Shown here piece by piece: positions 47,376-56,256 of a stretch of DNA of 64,000 bases. This DNA is from Tritrichomonas musculus (Eukaryota > Parabasalia > Tritrichomonadida > Tritrichomonadidae): NCBI GenBank assembly GCA_039105265.1, contig JAPFFF010000053.1:124001-188000 (forward strand), written 5' to 3'. The notes below the pieces were generated by a model, which saw only the letters and a program-made list of their open reading frames with translations, did no database searches and was not told where the DNA came from. Numbering within the stretch: position 1 is the stretch's first letter; every line of letters starts with the position of its first letter. The position numbers and the translations under genes are program-made.

Positions 47376-50300
47376 TTAAAACTTCATCGTCCTATTAAAT
47401 TGAGGGAGATTGATTTGCTGATACAATTTATTTTTGCGAAAACAATTGGCACCATCGAGTAGGTTAAATGTAATCTCCTCACCATTATACATGAGCTCAT
47501 ATAATTCTTCAACACTAATATTATGATGCTTACAATAATTGAGAATACATTGTTTAGGAACACCTTTCATTCTAATATGATATCCTTCGTTGCCATTCTC
47601 ATCGACCAGTATATCTAGATATGATTTCTTACCAAGCGCTATCAGTTTACGTGAATGGACTTCGCCAACAGCACCATCAAATCTGTCAAAATCAATATGA
47701 AACTGACACATCTGCTTACCAATCAATTGTCTCCCATATTTTGAATTATATATTTTTGCGATGCGTTCAACATCATCTTCCATAATATGCATGCTATCAG
47801 TATCTTGATAATATATATTGATGCCGTGTTGCTCAGCCGTATTCATAACTCTATTCATAATATGCTTACTCCATGAGAGAACTGATGCCCCAAATTGTGG
47901 TAGGTTGAAGTGATTATATATAGGCTTCATCTTCTTAACATAAACGTTGTTAATATTATCGGTTTCTGTAATCTCACTTATATAATTATAATTCCTCCAG
48001 ATATAGTTATATATCTTCTCCTTGGGGACGGATTTAGTCTCGATTGGAATAGCTTTCAAAATAGACTTACCATATATACTATTGAGGAGCAGCTTAATAG
48101 TTTGCTCCAACGGATTACATGCTCGTTGGTATCTCAATCTAAGTCTAAATAATTTATCGATGAACTTATTTATAGTTGTATTGAAACCTTCATTGAAATA
48201 GTATCCGCGAATGAACTCATAATCGAAATCATAAAACTCCATTAAATCCATGAATGCTATCTTGTCGATATAGAAATGGGTGACTGGATTGTTATCAAAT
48301 ATCTTGCTACCATTATCATCCCGATGGAATACATGCCCAAATTTGTAATCAATATCACTCTTACATTTAATTTTTGTAATATTGATTTCTGCAAAAAACG
48401 TGTCATATCTCAACAGCTCTTCCTTCGAAACATTTGCGGGGATGATCTTAGGCTTGCCCTTTGGTACCCCATTCATAATTCTCATCGCAGATGGATATAA
48501 AGACACGGCATCGAAGTCTTGGATGCGCCCCTCTATGTATTGCTTATCATTATTCGCAGTCATTGTCCTACCTCCGCTAACACATCTCAGGATAAAATTC
48601 TGGGGCTTACCACTCAACTCATAGCATCCATTAAAGCATCCATATCTCTTAGCGAAATCGTATCCAATAGCTGAGATAGATATATAGTTATGAATGTTTA
48701 ACATATTAATCTTGGTTTCATGAAATATTTTCATGAGGTCTTCATTAAATTTCTCCAAGCCCTTCATCAAAACTATGCAATCCTTCTTGCAATAAAATTT
48801 CGCATATTTCATGATATCTATATTTAATGAGTCATACGCATCAGCTATCTTCGCATTTTCAATCAACTGTTTAAAATCTCGTGCAATCTCATGCAAAGAT
48901 TTCTCATCTTTTTTCTCATCATAATATTGTATTTGGAATTCTAACGCTGGCACGATACAACGTTTAATATTATGTTCCGTATATAACTTATAAGCCATGA
49001 TTTCCTTGTGGACATCTAAGTTGAACATGCTCGCGAATTTCCTCAAGGGCTTATTAATTAGAGAATAGCTGTTGCGGAACGTTAACGTTTTCACAATCTT
49101 GTTATCGATATATTTGTTCATGATGATTTGTAATATAGTACCTGCTCGCTCAAGTATCTTGGGCCGCCAACCATATGTGTTCATGAAGAAGCATGCATCA
49201 TATTTTAGATTGTGAAAGTATGTTAATGATTGGTCCTGTAAATAATCTAATAGCTGTTCATTAATATTATCTCCTGTGAAAGATATACTGTGAATATATG
49301 CACCATCTCTCCAAGCTGTACAATTTAGATATGGAACATGAGGAGACACCGTTGAGTTGGTTTCGTAATCGCTATAATAAATCCTACTCCATTGCTTACC
49401 GTAATTAGTATCTGTTTTGATAGGTTTGCAACATAGCTCCTCATCATAATTTAAATCGACATAGTCATTGAGATTATTATTGAATTCGGTCGTTGCTAAT
49501 ATATTTAATTCACAATTCTTAATCTCTCTAAATAAGTTTAAATCAAACATCTTACGTAGTATAATCATTGGAGTGGTACCTTCATTTTTATATAGAGGGG
49601 TATCTTTATTAACACCCTTGATTAGAACTCTCCTATCAATTGGAATATGAGCAAATTTTTCATCGAGCTCATCTCTATGTTCCAAATAATATGTTGTCGC
49701 CATGATATTTTTATTAATCATGTAGTGATTCTTATATAGGAGTAGGTCGACAGTTCTCACGTAATCCTTAGCCCATGGTTTCTTTCGCGTATCAATTCTA
49801 ACATTATATTGGTGGCGAGTATCTTTGGATTCATCGATACGTCGTATAATGAAGTGGCATTTGAATTCCTTGGCAACACTGATAATACGATTACAAGGAA
49901 CTCGCTTAGTCCTAATATAATTCCTCAAATGATTTATTTCATCTATCTCAAACACACCTGATTGAATACATGCATATACGAAGCAGTTGTCCTTATAATT
50001 ATTTTTGTCTATGGAACTAAATATATGGTAATCTGTCAAATCGATATTGCTCAAATTGATATATGGGAAAAATCCGCCATCATACATGTTTCTAAAATCT
50101 TCATCAATCTCAATCTCTTCATTATAAACTGTATTCGTATCAGGGTCCAATTTTTGAATCGAAAATGTGGTGGTCTTTTTGAACTTACTTTTAGTTACAA
50201 ATAATGCTTCGTATCGAACGGGTATAAATGTGCTGTTGTAGTTGGGATTTACATCACTAGCATCTTCGATCAAATCAACGGTGCCTGCGATATGACCAAT

Positions 50301-50906
50301 CGTGTTATCAATCATCCATTTATCACTCAAGGTGAAATATTTATAGGTACCATCGAGTGAGTGAGCTTTGACAACAGGTCTCTCATCACCTTTCAAACTA
50401 TAACATTTTCTCAACGCCTCACAAAATGCTAAACGTTTGTCTTCATCATCTCCTATCAACACATCAAATGATATCCTCCTATTCACGTATAACATATATT
50501 CGGTCATATATTTTTGGAAATTGCGTTTATTGACAACATCCTTGATTCGTTTCTCATATTGAATTCTCTCATCAGTCTTGGATTGATATAAGTTGATGGG
50601 GATGTTTAATATAAGCCTCTCCTCTAATGCGTTGTCGCGAATACTATTTTTATACTGATTACGTTGCTGAACTCGATTGATATGACTCGATTTGCCTTTA
50701 CGAATGGTCGCGAATAATTTATTATCATCCTTATCAAATGCTCTAATATAATCATCAACGCAAACACCTCTCCTATTAATATGCATACTTATCAATCGAT
50801 TCGATAACTCACCCTTCAACTCTCTCAACGATGCAGTTTTATTAGCGAATCCGGGTAACGATAAGATATCTCTTTTGGTGAGCTTACTCAATAATTTATT
50901 TTTCAT
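47376..50906 (-). CDS. DNA polymerase B with N-terminal LPGF module, 1176 aa
   Basis: Exonuclease motifs are SDYET (about residue 512), YFHNLKYDACF and YCKKDCIVL. Polymerase motifs are DFDAVSLYPSA (about 797), LLLNSIYGKS (about 945) and YQDTDSMH (about 1035). The long N-terminal extension starts with the LPGF module (about 4-55: LLSKLTKRDILSLPGFAN, RRGVCVDDYI). It then contains NYKDNCFVYACIQSG and LLYKNHYMI, an OTU-like Cys...His pattern. In linear plasmids such extensions hold the terminal protein; whether that holds here is inference. Its start faces the HNH gene across 62 bases. Confidence 0.9.
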   Translation of the reverse strand: MKNKLLSKLTKRDILSLPGFANKTASLRELKGELSNRLISMHINRRGVCVDDYIRAFDKDDNKLFATIRKGKSSHINRVQQRNQYKNSIRDNALEERLILNIPINLYQSKTDERIQYEKRIKDVVNKRNFQKYMTEYMLYVNRRISFDVLIGDDEDKRLAFCEALRKCYSLKGDERPVVKAHSLDGTYKYFTLSDKWMIDNTIGHIAGTVDLIEDASDVNPNYNSTFIPVRYEALFVTKSKFKKTTTFSIQKLDPDTNTVYNEEIEIDEDFRNMYDGGFFPYINLSNIDLTDYHIFSSIDKNNYKDNCFVYACIQSGVFEIDEINHLRNYIRTKRVPCNRIISVAKEFKCHFIIRRIDESKDTRHQYNVRIDTRKKPWAKDYVRTVDLLLYKNHYMINKNIMATTYYLEHRDELDEKFAHIPIDRRVLIKGVNKDTPLYKNEGTTPMIILRKMFDLNLFREIKNCELNILATTEFNNNLNDYVDLNYDEELCCKPIKTDTNYGKQWSRIYYSDYETNSTVSPHVPYLNCTAWRDGAYIHSISFTGDNINEQLLDYLQDQSLTYFHNLKYDACFFMNTYGWRPKILERAGTILQIIMNKYIDNKIVKTLTFRNSYSLINKPLRKFASMFNLDVHKEIMAYKLYTEHNIKRCIVPALEFQIQYYDEKKDEKSLHEIARDFKQLIENAKIADAYDSLNIDIMKYAKFYCKKDCIVLMKGLEKFNEDLMKIFHETKINMLNIHNYISISAIGYDFAKRYGCFNGCYELSGKPQNFILRCVSGGRTMTANNDKQYIEGRIQDFDAVSLYPSAMRIMNGVPKGKPKIIPANVSKEELLRYDTFFAEINITKIKCKSDIDYKFGHVFHRDDNGSKIFDNNPVTHFYIDKIAFMDLMEFYDFDYEFIRGYYFNEGFNTTINKFIDKLFRLRLRYQRACNPLEQTIKLLLNSIYGKSILKAIPIETKSVPKEKIYNYIWRNYNYISEITETDNINNVYVKKMKPIYNHFNLPQFGASVLSWSKHIMNRVMNTAEQHGINIYYQDTDSMHIMEDDVERIAKIYNSKYGRQLIGKQMCQFHIDFDRFDGAVGEVHSRKLIALGKKSYLDILVDENGNEGYHIRMKGVPKQCILNYCKHHNISVEELYELMYNGEEITFNLLDGANCFRKNKLYQQINLPQFNRTMKF

Positions 50907-50968
50907 TTATATATCATTAAAAATGGCCCGGTTTCAAAATCAACTCATTTTTTTATCGCGCTATCAAA

Positions 50969-51694
50969 ATGTCTCACGATAATATCAATATTGACCAATT
51001 ATTGGAACGCATCAAATTACTTGAGGAGGAGAATGCTAGATTGAAGGCTACCCCTGATCTTGTCGATGTTGGTTGCAATACAGATGGACGCGGTGATGAT
51101 GTATGTCCCACCGTTGAAAAGGATGAAGATGCTAAATGGTTCCCCCTCAAGAATTATGAAAACGAGTATGAGATATTGAACTGCTACCCTTATCCAATTC
51201 GTAAGATAGCAACTGGTAGGATTGTTACTGAATTCAAAAATAAAACTAGCGGATACATCCAAGTATCTCTCAATGGTAGCTGTCAACAAAAACATAGACT
51301 TGTTGCACTACAATTCATATATAACGATGACCCTGTAAACAAAACTATCGTCGACCATATAGAGCAGGATAGGACATATTATCATGTAAAATGTTTACGA
51401 TGGGTTTCGACTCAAGATAATAATAAAAATAGGAGTTCAACGAGAGGTATTGTATACGAGTATTTTGACGATATAGATGAAGATGCAATTGTCGTGAATA
51501 AATACGGTGACCACTTATTTGAGAACTATTATTATTTCGATAATAAGTTTTACTATTTCAACGGAGTACGTTACAGAGAATTATATATCAAAGAGAATAA
51601 ATCAGGTGTTCTATTTGTTAGCATGAAGGACACTAAAAATAGAACTGTCAATGTATATGTAAATAGATTCAAGAAAATATATAACTTGAATTAG
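50969..51694 (+). CDS. NUMOD4-HNH endonuclease of Polinton A, 241 aa
   Basis: A short N-terminal coiled coil (IDQLLERIKLLEEENARLKA) is followed by a NUMOD4-like part (WFPLKNYENEYEILNCYPYP). The HNH core follows (KTIVDHIEQDRTYYHVKCLR, WVSTQDNNKNR). The last 80 residues may be a second DNA-recognition part. Homing-type nucleases of this family make sequence-specific cuts. The element C relative (31118-31429) lacks the coiled coil and tail. It is divergent from the polymerase gene. Confidence 0.75.
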   Translation: MSHDNINIDQLLERIKLLEEENARLKATPDLVDVGCNTDGRGDDVCPTVEKDEDAKWFPLKNYENEYEILNCYPYPIRKIATGRIVTEFKNKTSGYIQVSLNGSCQQKHRLVALQFIYNDDPVNKTIVDHIEQDRTYYHVKCLRWVSTQDNNKNRSSTRGIVYEYFDDIDEDAIVVNKYGDHLFENYYYFDNKFYYFNGVRYRELYIKENKSGVLFVSMKDTKNRTVNVYVNRFKKIYNLN

Positions 51695-51714
51695 TATTAT
51701 TTTTGCGGAGCATA

Positions 51715-52719
51715 TTATTTGTTATCCTCAATACTGATAATTCTAACAGGTTTACCATGTATCAATTCGAGGTTTCGCTTAGTCCTTGCGATTTGTTTAG
51801 CAGATTGTGCAAGCTTACCATTATTCTTTATATCTTTAAATATTTTTGAACGTGCATTCGATTCACGAATCAAGGCTTCCCTAGCGATAGCTTCCTCCTT
51901 TTCAGCAACATGCTTCTCCCAGTTAGCTTGTTTTATAGCAGCACGCTTAGCTTTATTCTCCTTTCTACGTTGCTTTCTAGCTGCAGCTTTAGAACTTTGA
52001 GCAGCTGCTATCAGTGCAGCCTTACGTTGCTTCTTAGACATATAATTTGCAGGTGGCTTGTATGGATCATATGATTCAGCCTCCTTCAATAGCCTATTGA
52101 TTTCCTTCTCCTTATGCTCCTTCTCCCAGTTAGCTTGTTTTATAGCAGCACGCTTAGCTTTATTATCCTTCTTGCGTTGCTTTCGTTCAACTGCCCTACG
52201 AGCTCGTCTAGCTTTATCTTTGATACGTTCATATGCTTCCTGCAATCCCTGATCCGTGATGAGTTGTCGTCTTTGAGCACGTGCAGCCGCGATGATAGCA
52301 GCCTTACGTTGCTTCTTAGACATATAATTTGCAGGTGGTGCGGATGAATCATTAGATGTATATTCTATAGCCTTAATATTGGATTTGGGTGGAGCTATCA
52401 TCTTACGTTTAGTGGGATGAGGTGGTATATATGGTTGTGGATTACTTCGATATTTTTCGACATATTCCTTAACTTTGTAACCACGTTTCTTTTTGGTATA
52501 TTGATGAACTCTCGCCCGAACGAAATCCTTGAGTTCGATCAATAAATAATTATATAAACTCTTGAATCCAGGCAGTTGAACAATCTCTCCCTTATTTAGA
52601 CTCAGTACAGTTTTATTCTGGGGTAGGTTGCAACTGGATGAGCCATGCTTCTTGGGAGGTGAGGTCTTGGGATATGAGTCATCATTTGGATCATAATTGA
52701 AGTCATCACTATCACTCAT
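51715..52719 (-). CDS. Very basic repeat protein with LPGF module, 334 aa
   Basis: Residues about 33-90 hold the module (VLSLNKGEIVQLPGFKSLYN, KKRGYKVKEYV) shared with the polymerase and with 57857-59026. Two long repeats follow, each with PPANYMSKKQRKAA and then RKENKAKRAAIKQANWEKE; they are extremely Lys/Arg/Ala-rich and helical. Composition suggests DNA condensation, as for adenovirus core proteins; this is inference. The acidic N-terminus (MSDSDDFNYDPNDDSYPKTS) contrasts with the rest. Confidence 0.65.
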   Translation of the reverse strand: MSDSDDFNYDPNDDSYPKTSPPKKHGSSSCNLPQNKTVLSLNKGEIVQLPGFKSLYNYLLIELKDFVRARVHQYTKKKRGYKVKEYVEKYRSNPQPYIPPHPTKRKMIAPPKSNIKAIEYTSNDSSAPPANYMSKKQRKAAIIAAARAQRRQLITDQGLQEAYERIKDKARRARRAVERKQRKKDNKAKRAAIKQANWEKEHKEKEINRLLKEAESYDPYKPPANYMSKKQRKAALIAAAQSSKAAARKQRRKENKAKRAAIKQANWEKHVAEKEEAIAREALIRESNARSKIFKDIKNNGKLAQSAKQIARTKRNLELIHGKPVRIISIEDNK

Positions 52720-52760
52720 TTAAACAAAAATAAAAATATGGTTCGATAAAATGTAATTAT

Positions 52761-53168
52761 TTAATTATTACAGTCATCTACTAAGGGTTCATCATCAGGT
52801 GTCTCATTAATTGTCTCATTAATTGTCTCATTAACACTACAATCGATATTATCCGCATCTGGGGTATCCTCTTCCTCCTCTTCAAGCTCATCAAGATGTT
52901 CCTCGACATATCTCCTTAGTATCTCCATTTCATATTTTTTACGTAATCTATATTCACGTTGCTGTTGGCGTCTAGCAGCTCGTCGCTCGTCATCATTAGC
53001 ATACTTACATCTTCGCCCACGAGGCTTCTTAGATTCAGGTTCAACAGGTTCATCATCAATGTTATCAATCTTATTTAATACATCACTCGATTTCGATTTA
53101 ACAATTGTCCCGGTGACGGATGGAAGTTGATTAGTAATAGTTGGGCTATCTACTTGCGATTCACTCAT
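52761..53168 (-). CDS. Basic-region DNA-binding-like protein, 135 aa
   Basis: The start MSESQVDSPTITNQLPSVTG at 53168 is preferred over an upstream ATG that overlaps the next gene. The centre has KKPRGRRCKYANDDERRAAR and RQQQREYRLRKKYEMEILRR, an AT-hook-like start and a bZIP-like basic helix. It is followed by a very acidic tail with repeated NETI units. It probably binds DNA and may regulate the element. The relative in element C is 26004-26201. Confidence 0.65.
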   Translation of the reverse strand: MSESQVDSPTITNQLPSVTGTIVKSKSSDVLNKIDNIDDEPVEPESKKPRGRRCKYANDDERRAARRQQQREYRLRKKYEMEILRRYVEEHLDELEEEEEDTPDADNIDCSVNETINETINETPDDEPLVDDCNN

Positions 53169-53214
53169 TTGCTTATCGAGAAAAAATATTATATAAAAAA
53201 TAATCGACGCATAT

Positions 53215-53673
53215 TTATACGAAGCAATCATCCTTTATATCGCTATCATCGAATTCAATTTTGAACTGGTCGCGAATACATTTGATATTATGTTTGTTGA
53301 CGCATTCAAGAACGTGACATGGATAGTATGGGGTGTCCATATATGTTTGCATTGTGAGTTCTATGATAAGGACGTATAGCTTATCCTTACTATCGAATTT
53401 GCAGTTGAATGATACTATAATCGAATCCCCAAACAATTTAATGATTTTATTATAGTTGATGAATACATTATTTTTCTTATTATTAGATTCGAGTGTGATG
53501 AATAAAGGTTTGCAACAATATTTGTCAAACTTATTTTTAAATACTTTCTCCCCCTCGAAATAGATGACAGCCTTTACAAACTTGTTGTTCTTATATGTAT
53601 CATTGATAAATGAAACGAGCTTGGTTGGTGAGTAGAAGTTATTGTTAGTGTCTACGATTGAATCAACAGACAT
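53215..53673 (-). CDS. Polinton orphan protein, 152 aa (copy in A)
   Basis: Nearly identical to 11-469 in B, differing at only a few residues, which supports the frame. MSVDSIVDTNNNFYSPTKLV opens a mixed alpha/beta protein. I do not recognise it. It lies between the basic-region gene (47-base gap) and the tRNA-like unit. Confidence 0.7.
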   Translation of the reverse strand: MSVDSIVDTNNNFYSPTKLVSFINDTYKNNKFVKAVIYFEGEKVFKNKFDKYCCKPLFITLESNNKKNNVFINYNKIIKLFGDSIIVSFNCKFDSKDKLYVLIIELTMQTYMDTPYYPCHVLECVNKHNIKCIRDQFKIEFDDSDIKDDCFV

Positions 53674-53823
53674 TTATATTAGGATAAAAAATAAAATAAT
53701 TTTGGACATGTGATATAAAAAATATTTTTGAAAAATTTTGGGTATATAGAGCGAGCAGGAACTGCGTTCTATATGTATGATGGAATATAATTGGAACAGT
53801 TTAAATAGTAAATCGAAAACATA

Positions 53824-53921
53824 TATGTGTTAGCGCTAACTGGTATAGTTGTTGGATCATGAAGCATGTCTCCCAGCTTCGGCGGCAGGCATGAGTTCGA
53901 TTCGCTGCCATACCGATTTTT
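53824..53921 (+). ncRNA. tRNA-like Pol III unit (copy in A)
   Basis: Carries the same A-box-like (53831-53843), B-box (53895-53903) and T-run (53917-53921) signals as 605-702 in B. It stands on the plus strand in a 490-base space between minus-strand genes. Stem pairing is weak for a functional tRNA. The role is unknown; a Pol III promoter or a structural RNA are options. Confidence 0.4.
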
Positions 53922-54025
53922 CGTATTATTTTCGGTCCATATTTGTGATAGAGCCCTAGCGAACTAAACACCTTGTGGTAAGCTATTACTTGTGGATTAT
54001 GGATAATACGAAGCATTGTCGGCAA

Positions 54026-54157
54026 TGCAAACCCAAACCAGCTCCTGTAATTGGATGCAGATATTTTCCTTGGGGGATTGATATATAATCCCGGGTACGT
54101 ATGTTGGTTCCTCGAGAGAATGCATTACGCATCCAATTATGGGGGTTGGTTTTTGCA
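54026..54157. other. Large stem-loop (copy in A)
   Basis: Same paired arms (TAATTGGATGC with GCATCCAATTA) and inner GGGATT/AATCCC hairpin as 807-938 in B. It lies between the tRNA-like unit and the end of the conserved orphan gene. Confidence 0.5.
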
Positions 54158-54166
54158 TTTTTATTT

Positions 54167-54697
54167 TTACATATTGATGCAGTATTTGAGACATAAATGG
54201 TATACGTTAACGAGTTCGTTATACTCCTTATTGTAGACCTGCTTGAAATCAGTTACAATTTCTCCATTCTCATTAACAATTTTGATAGCTTCTATTTTAC
54301 GAATTGGATTAGCTTTAGTTGCACAACATTTAATATCTTCATCCAGATATATATCTACCTGTTCAGTATGGATAGCTGCCTTGATAATATTTTGTAAAGC
54401 CGACATGGGAACAATGATACAATTTTTGGAGATGAGATTACTTAATAACGCCTTATCTTGATTCAATAATATTTGTGCATATGATTCTAATATAACAGTC
54501 CTCACATCCATGCCCTCAGCGGATGATACTGGTTGCTCCTCATCGATATCTCTCGTAATGACGATATCCTCCTTGCCATCATCCCTCTTATTAATGATGA
54601 TATTATTATTAATATTAGATGTTGATTGCGATGCAGCTGATGGTTCTAATGAAACGTTTGCATTGATACCTGCATTAGCATTCCTCTTCCTAATCAT
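54167..54697 (-). CDS. Conserved Polinton orphan, 176 aa (A copy)
   Basis: Nearly identical to 948-1478. The layout is a basic N-terminus, a Ser/Ala region, the NINNNIIINKRDDGKEDIVI core and a C-terminal helical part with KCCATKANPIRKIEAIKI. It is the only unnamed gene present in all four Polinton lineages in this window. A link to replication or gene control is a guess. Confidence 0.75.
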   Translation of the reverse strand: MIRKRNANAGINANVSLEPSAASQSTSNINNNIIINKRDDGKEDIVITRDIDEEQPVSSAEGMDVRTVILESYAQILLNQDKALLSNLISKNCIIVPMSALQNIIKAAIHTEQVDIYLDEDIKCCATKANPIRKIEAIKIVNENGEIVTDFKQVYNKEYNELVNVYHLCLKYCINM

Positions 54698-54715
54698 TTC
54701 CCCAAAAATAAAATA

Positions 54716-54913
54716 TTATAAACCATGTGATTTCTCAATAATGTATATAATATCCTTCAAATCATTTGGTAAATTTGGTCTATCTTGAATAATATCTAGG
54801 TCGCAGCAATTTTGCTGTGACGATAATTCATCAAGTTTTTCATATAATTTTTCGGGTGGTAGAATTCTACCAGTCGCACTTTCGAGGAATTCTTGAGACG
54901 AATCGCATTGCAA
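54716..54913 (-). pseudogene. Remnant of a second KilA-N-type gene
   Basis: The stretch SSQEFLESATGRILPPEKLY and DRPNLPNDLKDI resembles residues about 62-95 of the KilA-N protein at 54928-55692 (STQELLENGSGRILPDQKLY, DRPNLPNDLKGM). Only part of the domain is left. It lies directly downstream of the full gene, so it probably arose by local duplication. Confidence 0.5.
54718..54748. repeat. 31-bp direct repeat bounding the KilA-N cassette, copy 1
   Basis: ATAAACCATGTGATTTCTCA continuing AATGTATAT, identical to 55761-55791. Polinton B has a single copy, with no KilA-N gene. Confidence 0.85.
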
Positions 54914-54927
54914 AAATATAATATTAT

Positions 54928-55692
54928 TTAAAGATGCATATTTTTAAAATATTCTTCAATAGCTTTGTGAAACTCTTCTAGACATGATTTGTTAATGATG
55001 ATATCAGTACTGCCAACTCTAACATCATCACCTTTGAACAATGCTCGTGCTAATCGTTTGATATCTTCATTAGGAGTCATCGCAATGGGTAGGTCATCAA
55101 CATATATCCATCGCTTCTTCTCATCTTGATAAATCTTACTGACTTGCCTCCATGAATGCTTGTTGCGACGAACGAGATGAAGCACTACAAAGTTCCTATT
55201 TTTAGGAAGTTCTTCAAGCCATATCATATACCTGTAGCTATGTTTGTGGTCTTTAGGAACAGCTCTCGGGGTAAGGTCATTGATTTTGTTAACCATCTGC
55301 TCGCGTTGCTGAGAAGCTAGTGAATCCAATAATTGCATGACATCCCATGCATATGATGGTGATGCCCACATTGCAATATGATTGACCAGCAATCGGTGAA
55401 CATACATACCCTTCAAATCATTAGGTAAATTGGGTCTATCTTCATACAATTTCTGGTCTGGTAGAATTCTACCAGACCCATTTTCGAGCAATTCCTGTGT
55501 TGATTTGTTATCAAACCAATGGCGAAGCTGTTTCTTGGAATTACATGCAGCAAGAATGCTTTGAGCTTGGTACATATCATCTTTGATTGAATGTATCAAA
55601 CGAAGCTTCTCATTATACTGAATATATTCGTAGTCATCATTGATTGATTCAACAACGGCTAACATTGATGTGTTAGTACCTGTTGAGTTCAT
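54928..55692 (-). CDS. KilA-N domain protein, 254 aa
   Basis: Residues about 55-140 show the KilA-N pattern: RHWFDNKSTQELLENGSGRI, then the hallmark YVHRLLVNHIAMWASPSYAW (compare the family's 'VHP.LA.HIA.WASPEFA'). KilA-N is a DNA-binding domain of phages and large eukaryotic DNA viruses. The C-terminal 110 residues (KHSYRYMIWLEELPKNRNFV) are a separate domain I do not recognise. It lies between 31-bp direct repeats and is absent from Polinton B, so it behaves as a cassette. Confidence 0.7.
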   Translation of the reverse strand: MNSTGTNTSMLAVVESINDDYEYIQYNEKLRLIHSIKDDMYQAQSILAACNSKKQLRHWFDNKSTQELLENGSGRILPDQKLYEDRPNLPNDLKGMYVHRLLVNHIAMWASPSYAWDVMQLLDSLASQQREQMVNKINDLTPRAVPKDHKHSYRYMIWLEELPKNRNFVVLHLVRRNKHSWRQVSKIYQDEKKRWIYVDDLPIAMTPNEDIKRLARALFKGDDVRVGSTDIIINKSCLEEFHKAIEEYFKNMHL

Positions 55693-55760
55693 TTCTAAGT
55701 GGATAAAAAAATAAATTGATTTGAAAACTCGTCAGTTTATGAGTTCGCCTCCTACTACCT

Positions 55761-55791
55761 ATAAACCATGTGATTTCTCAATAATGTATAT
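55761..55791. repeat. 31-bp direct repeat bounding the KilA-N cassette, copy 2
   Basis: Identical to 54718-54748. This copy overlaps the 3' end of the capsid-linked small gene, which is presumably its original location. Confidence 0.85.
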
Positions 55792-56206
55792 TTTTGAACC
55801 TGATATTAGCCGGCTTATTATATATCAAATTTGCCTTATCTCTCTCATTAGCCAATCCTTGAATCGCTGCCAGGTCTTGAGGTCTATTCAAATATGGTGG
55901 TAGCAATGGAGGAGGTCGTGTTGTCGCATTGTTCAAATAATGCATCCCATCAGTCATACTCACGGGAGGCTCATTTTGAGTAAGCGTCATATGCTCATCA
56001 GTTGGAGGTGGTCTAACTGGATAGTGTGGCATATTTTTCGTAGGTGGTCGATTGATGTGAGGATTGAATGTGACCGCATAAGTATTATCATTTGAATATA
56101 TACCATAATGATTATACTCAACATCTTCGTTGGTAGTGGTGGATTCATTATACATACATCCAGTTGTACCGATGGTTGTTGAATTCGGGTTTTTATACTT
56201 ATTCAT
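55778..56206 (-). CDS. Capsid-linked small protein of Polinton A, 142 aa
   Basis: MNKYKNPNSTTIGTTGCMYN starts a proline/Asn-rich protein with conserved YAVTFNPHINRPPTK and a late PPPLLPPYLNRPQDL. Relatives follow the capsid gene in B and D. There is no membrane segment or signal. It could be a capsid cement or assembly factor; only the constant linkage supports this. It lies 50 bases after the capsid gene. Confidence 0.65.
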   Translation of the reverse strand: MNKYKNPNSTTIGTTGCMYNESTTTNEDVEYNHYGIYSNDNTYAVTFNPHINRPPTKNMPHYPVRPPPTDEHMTLTQNEPPVSMTDGMHYLNNATTRPPPLLPPYLNRPQDLAAIQGLANERDKANLIYNKPANIRFKNIHY

Positions 56207-56256
56207 TTATTATGCAAATAAACAAAAATAATGTGTTGTATTGTTTGAAAATTTAC

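Noticed and set aside
52761-53231. Upstream start for the basic-region protein
   Set aside because: It would overlap the neighbouring gene and adds a hydrophobic AT-derived stretch; 53168 fits better.
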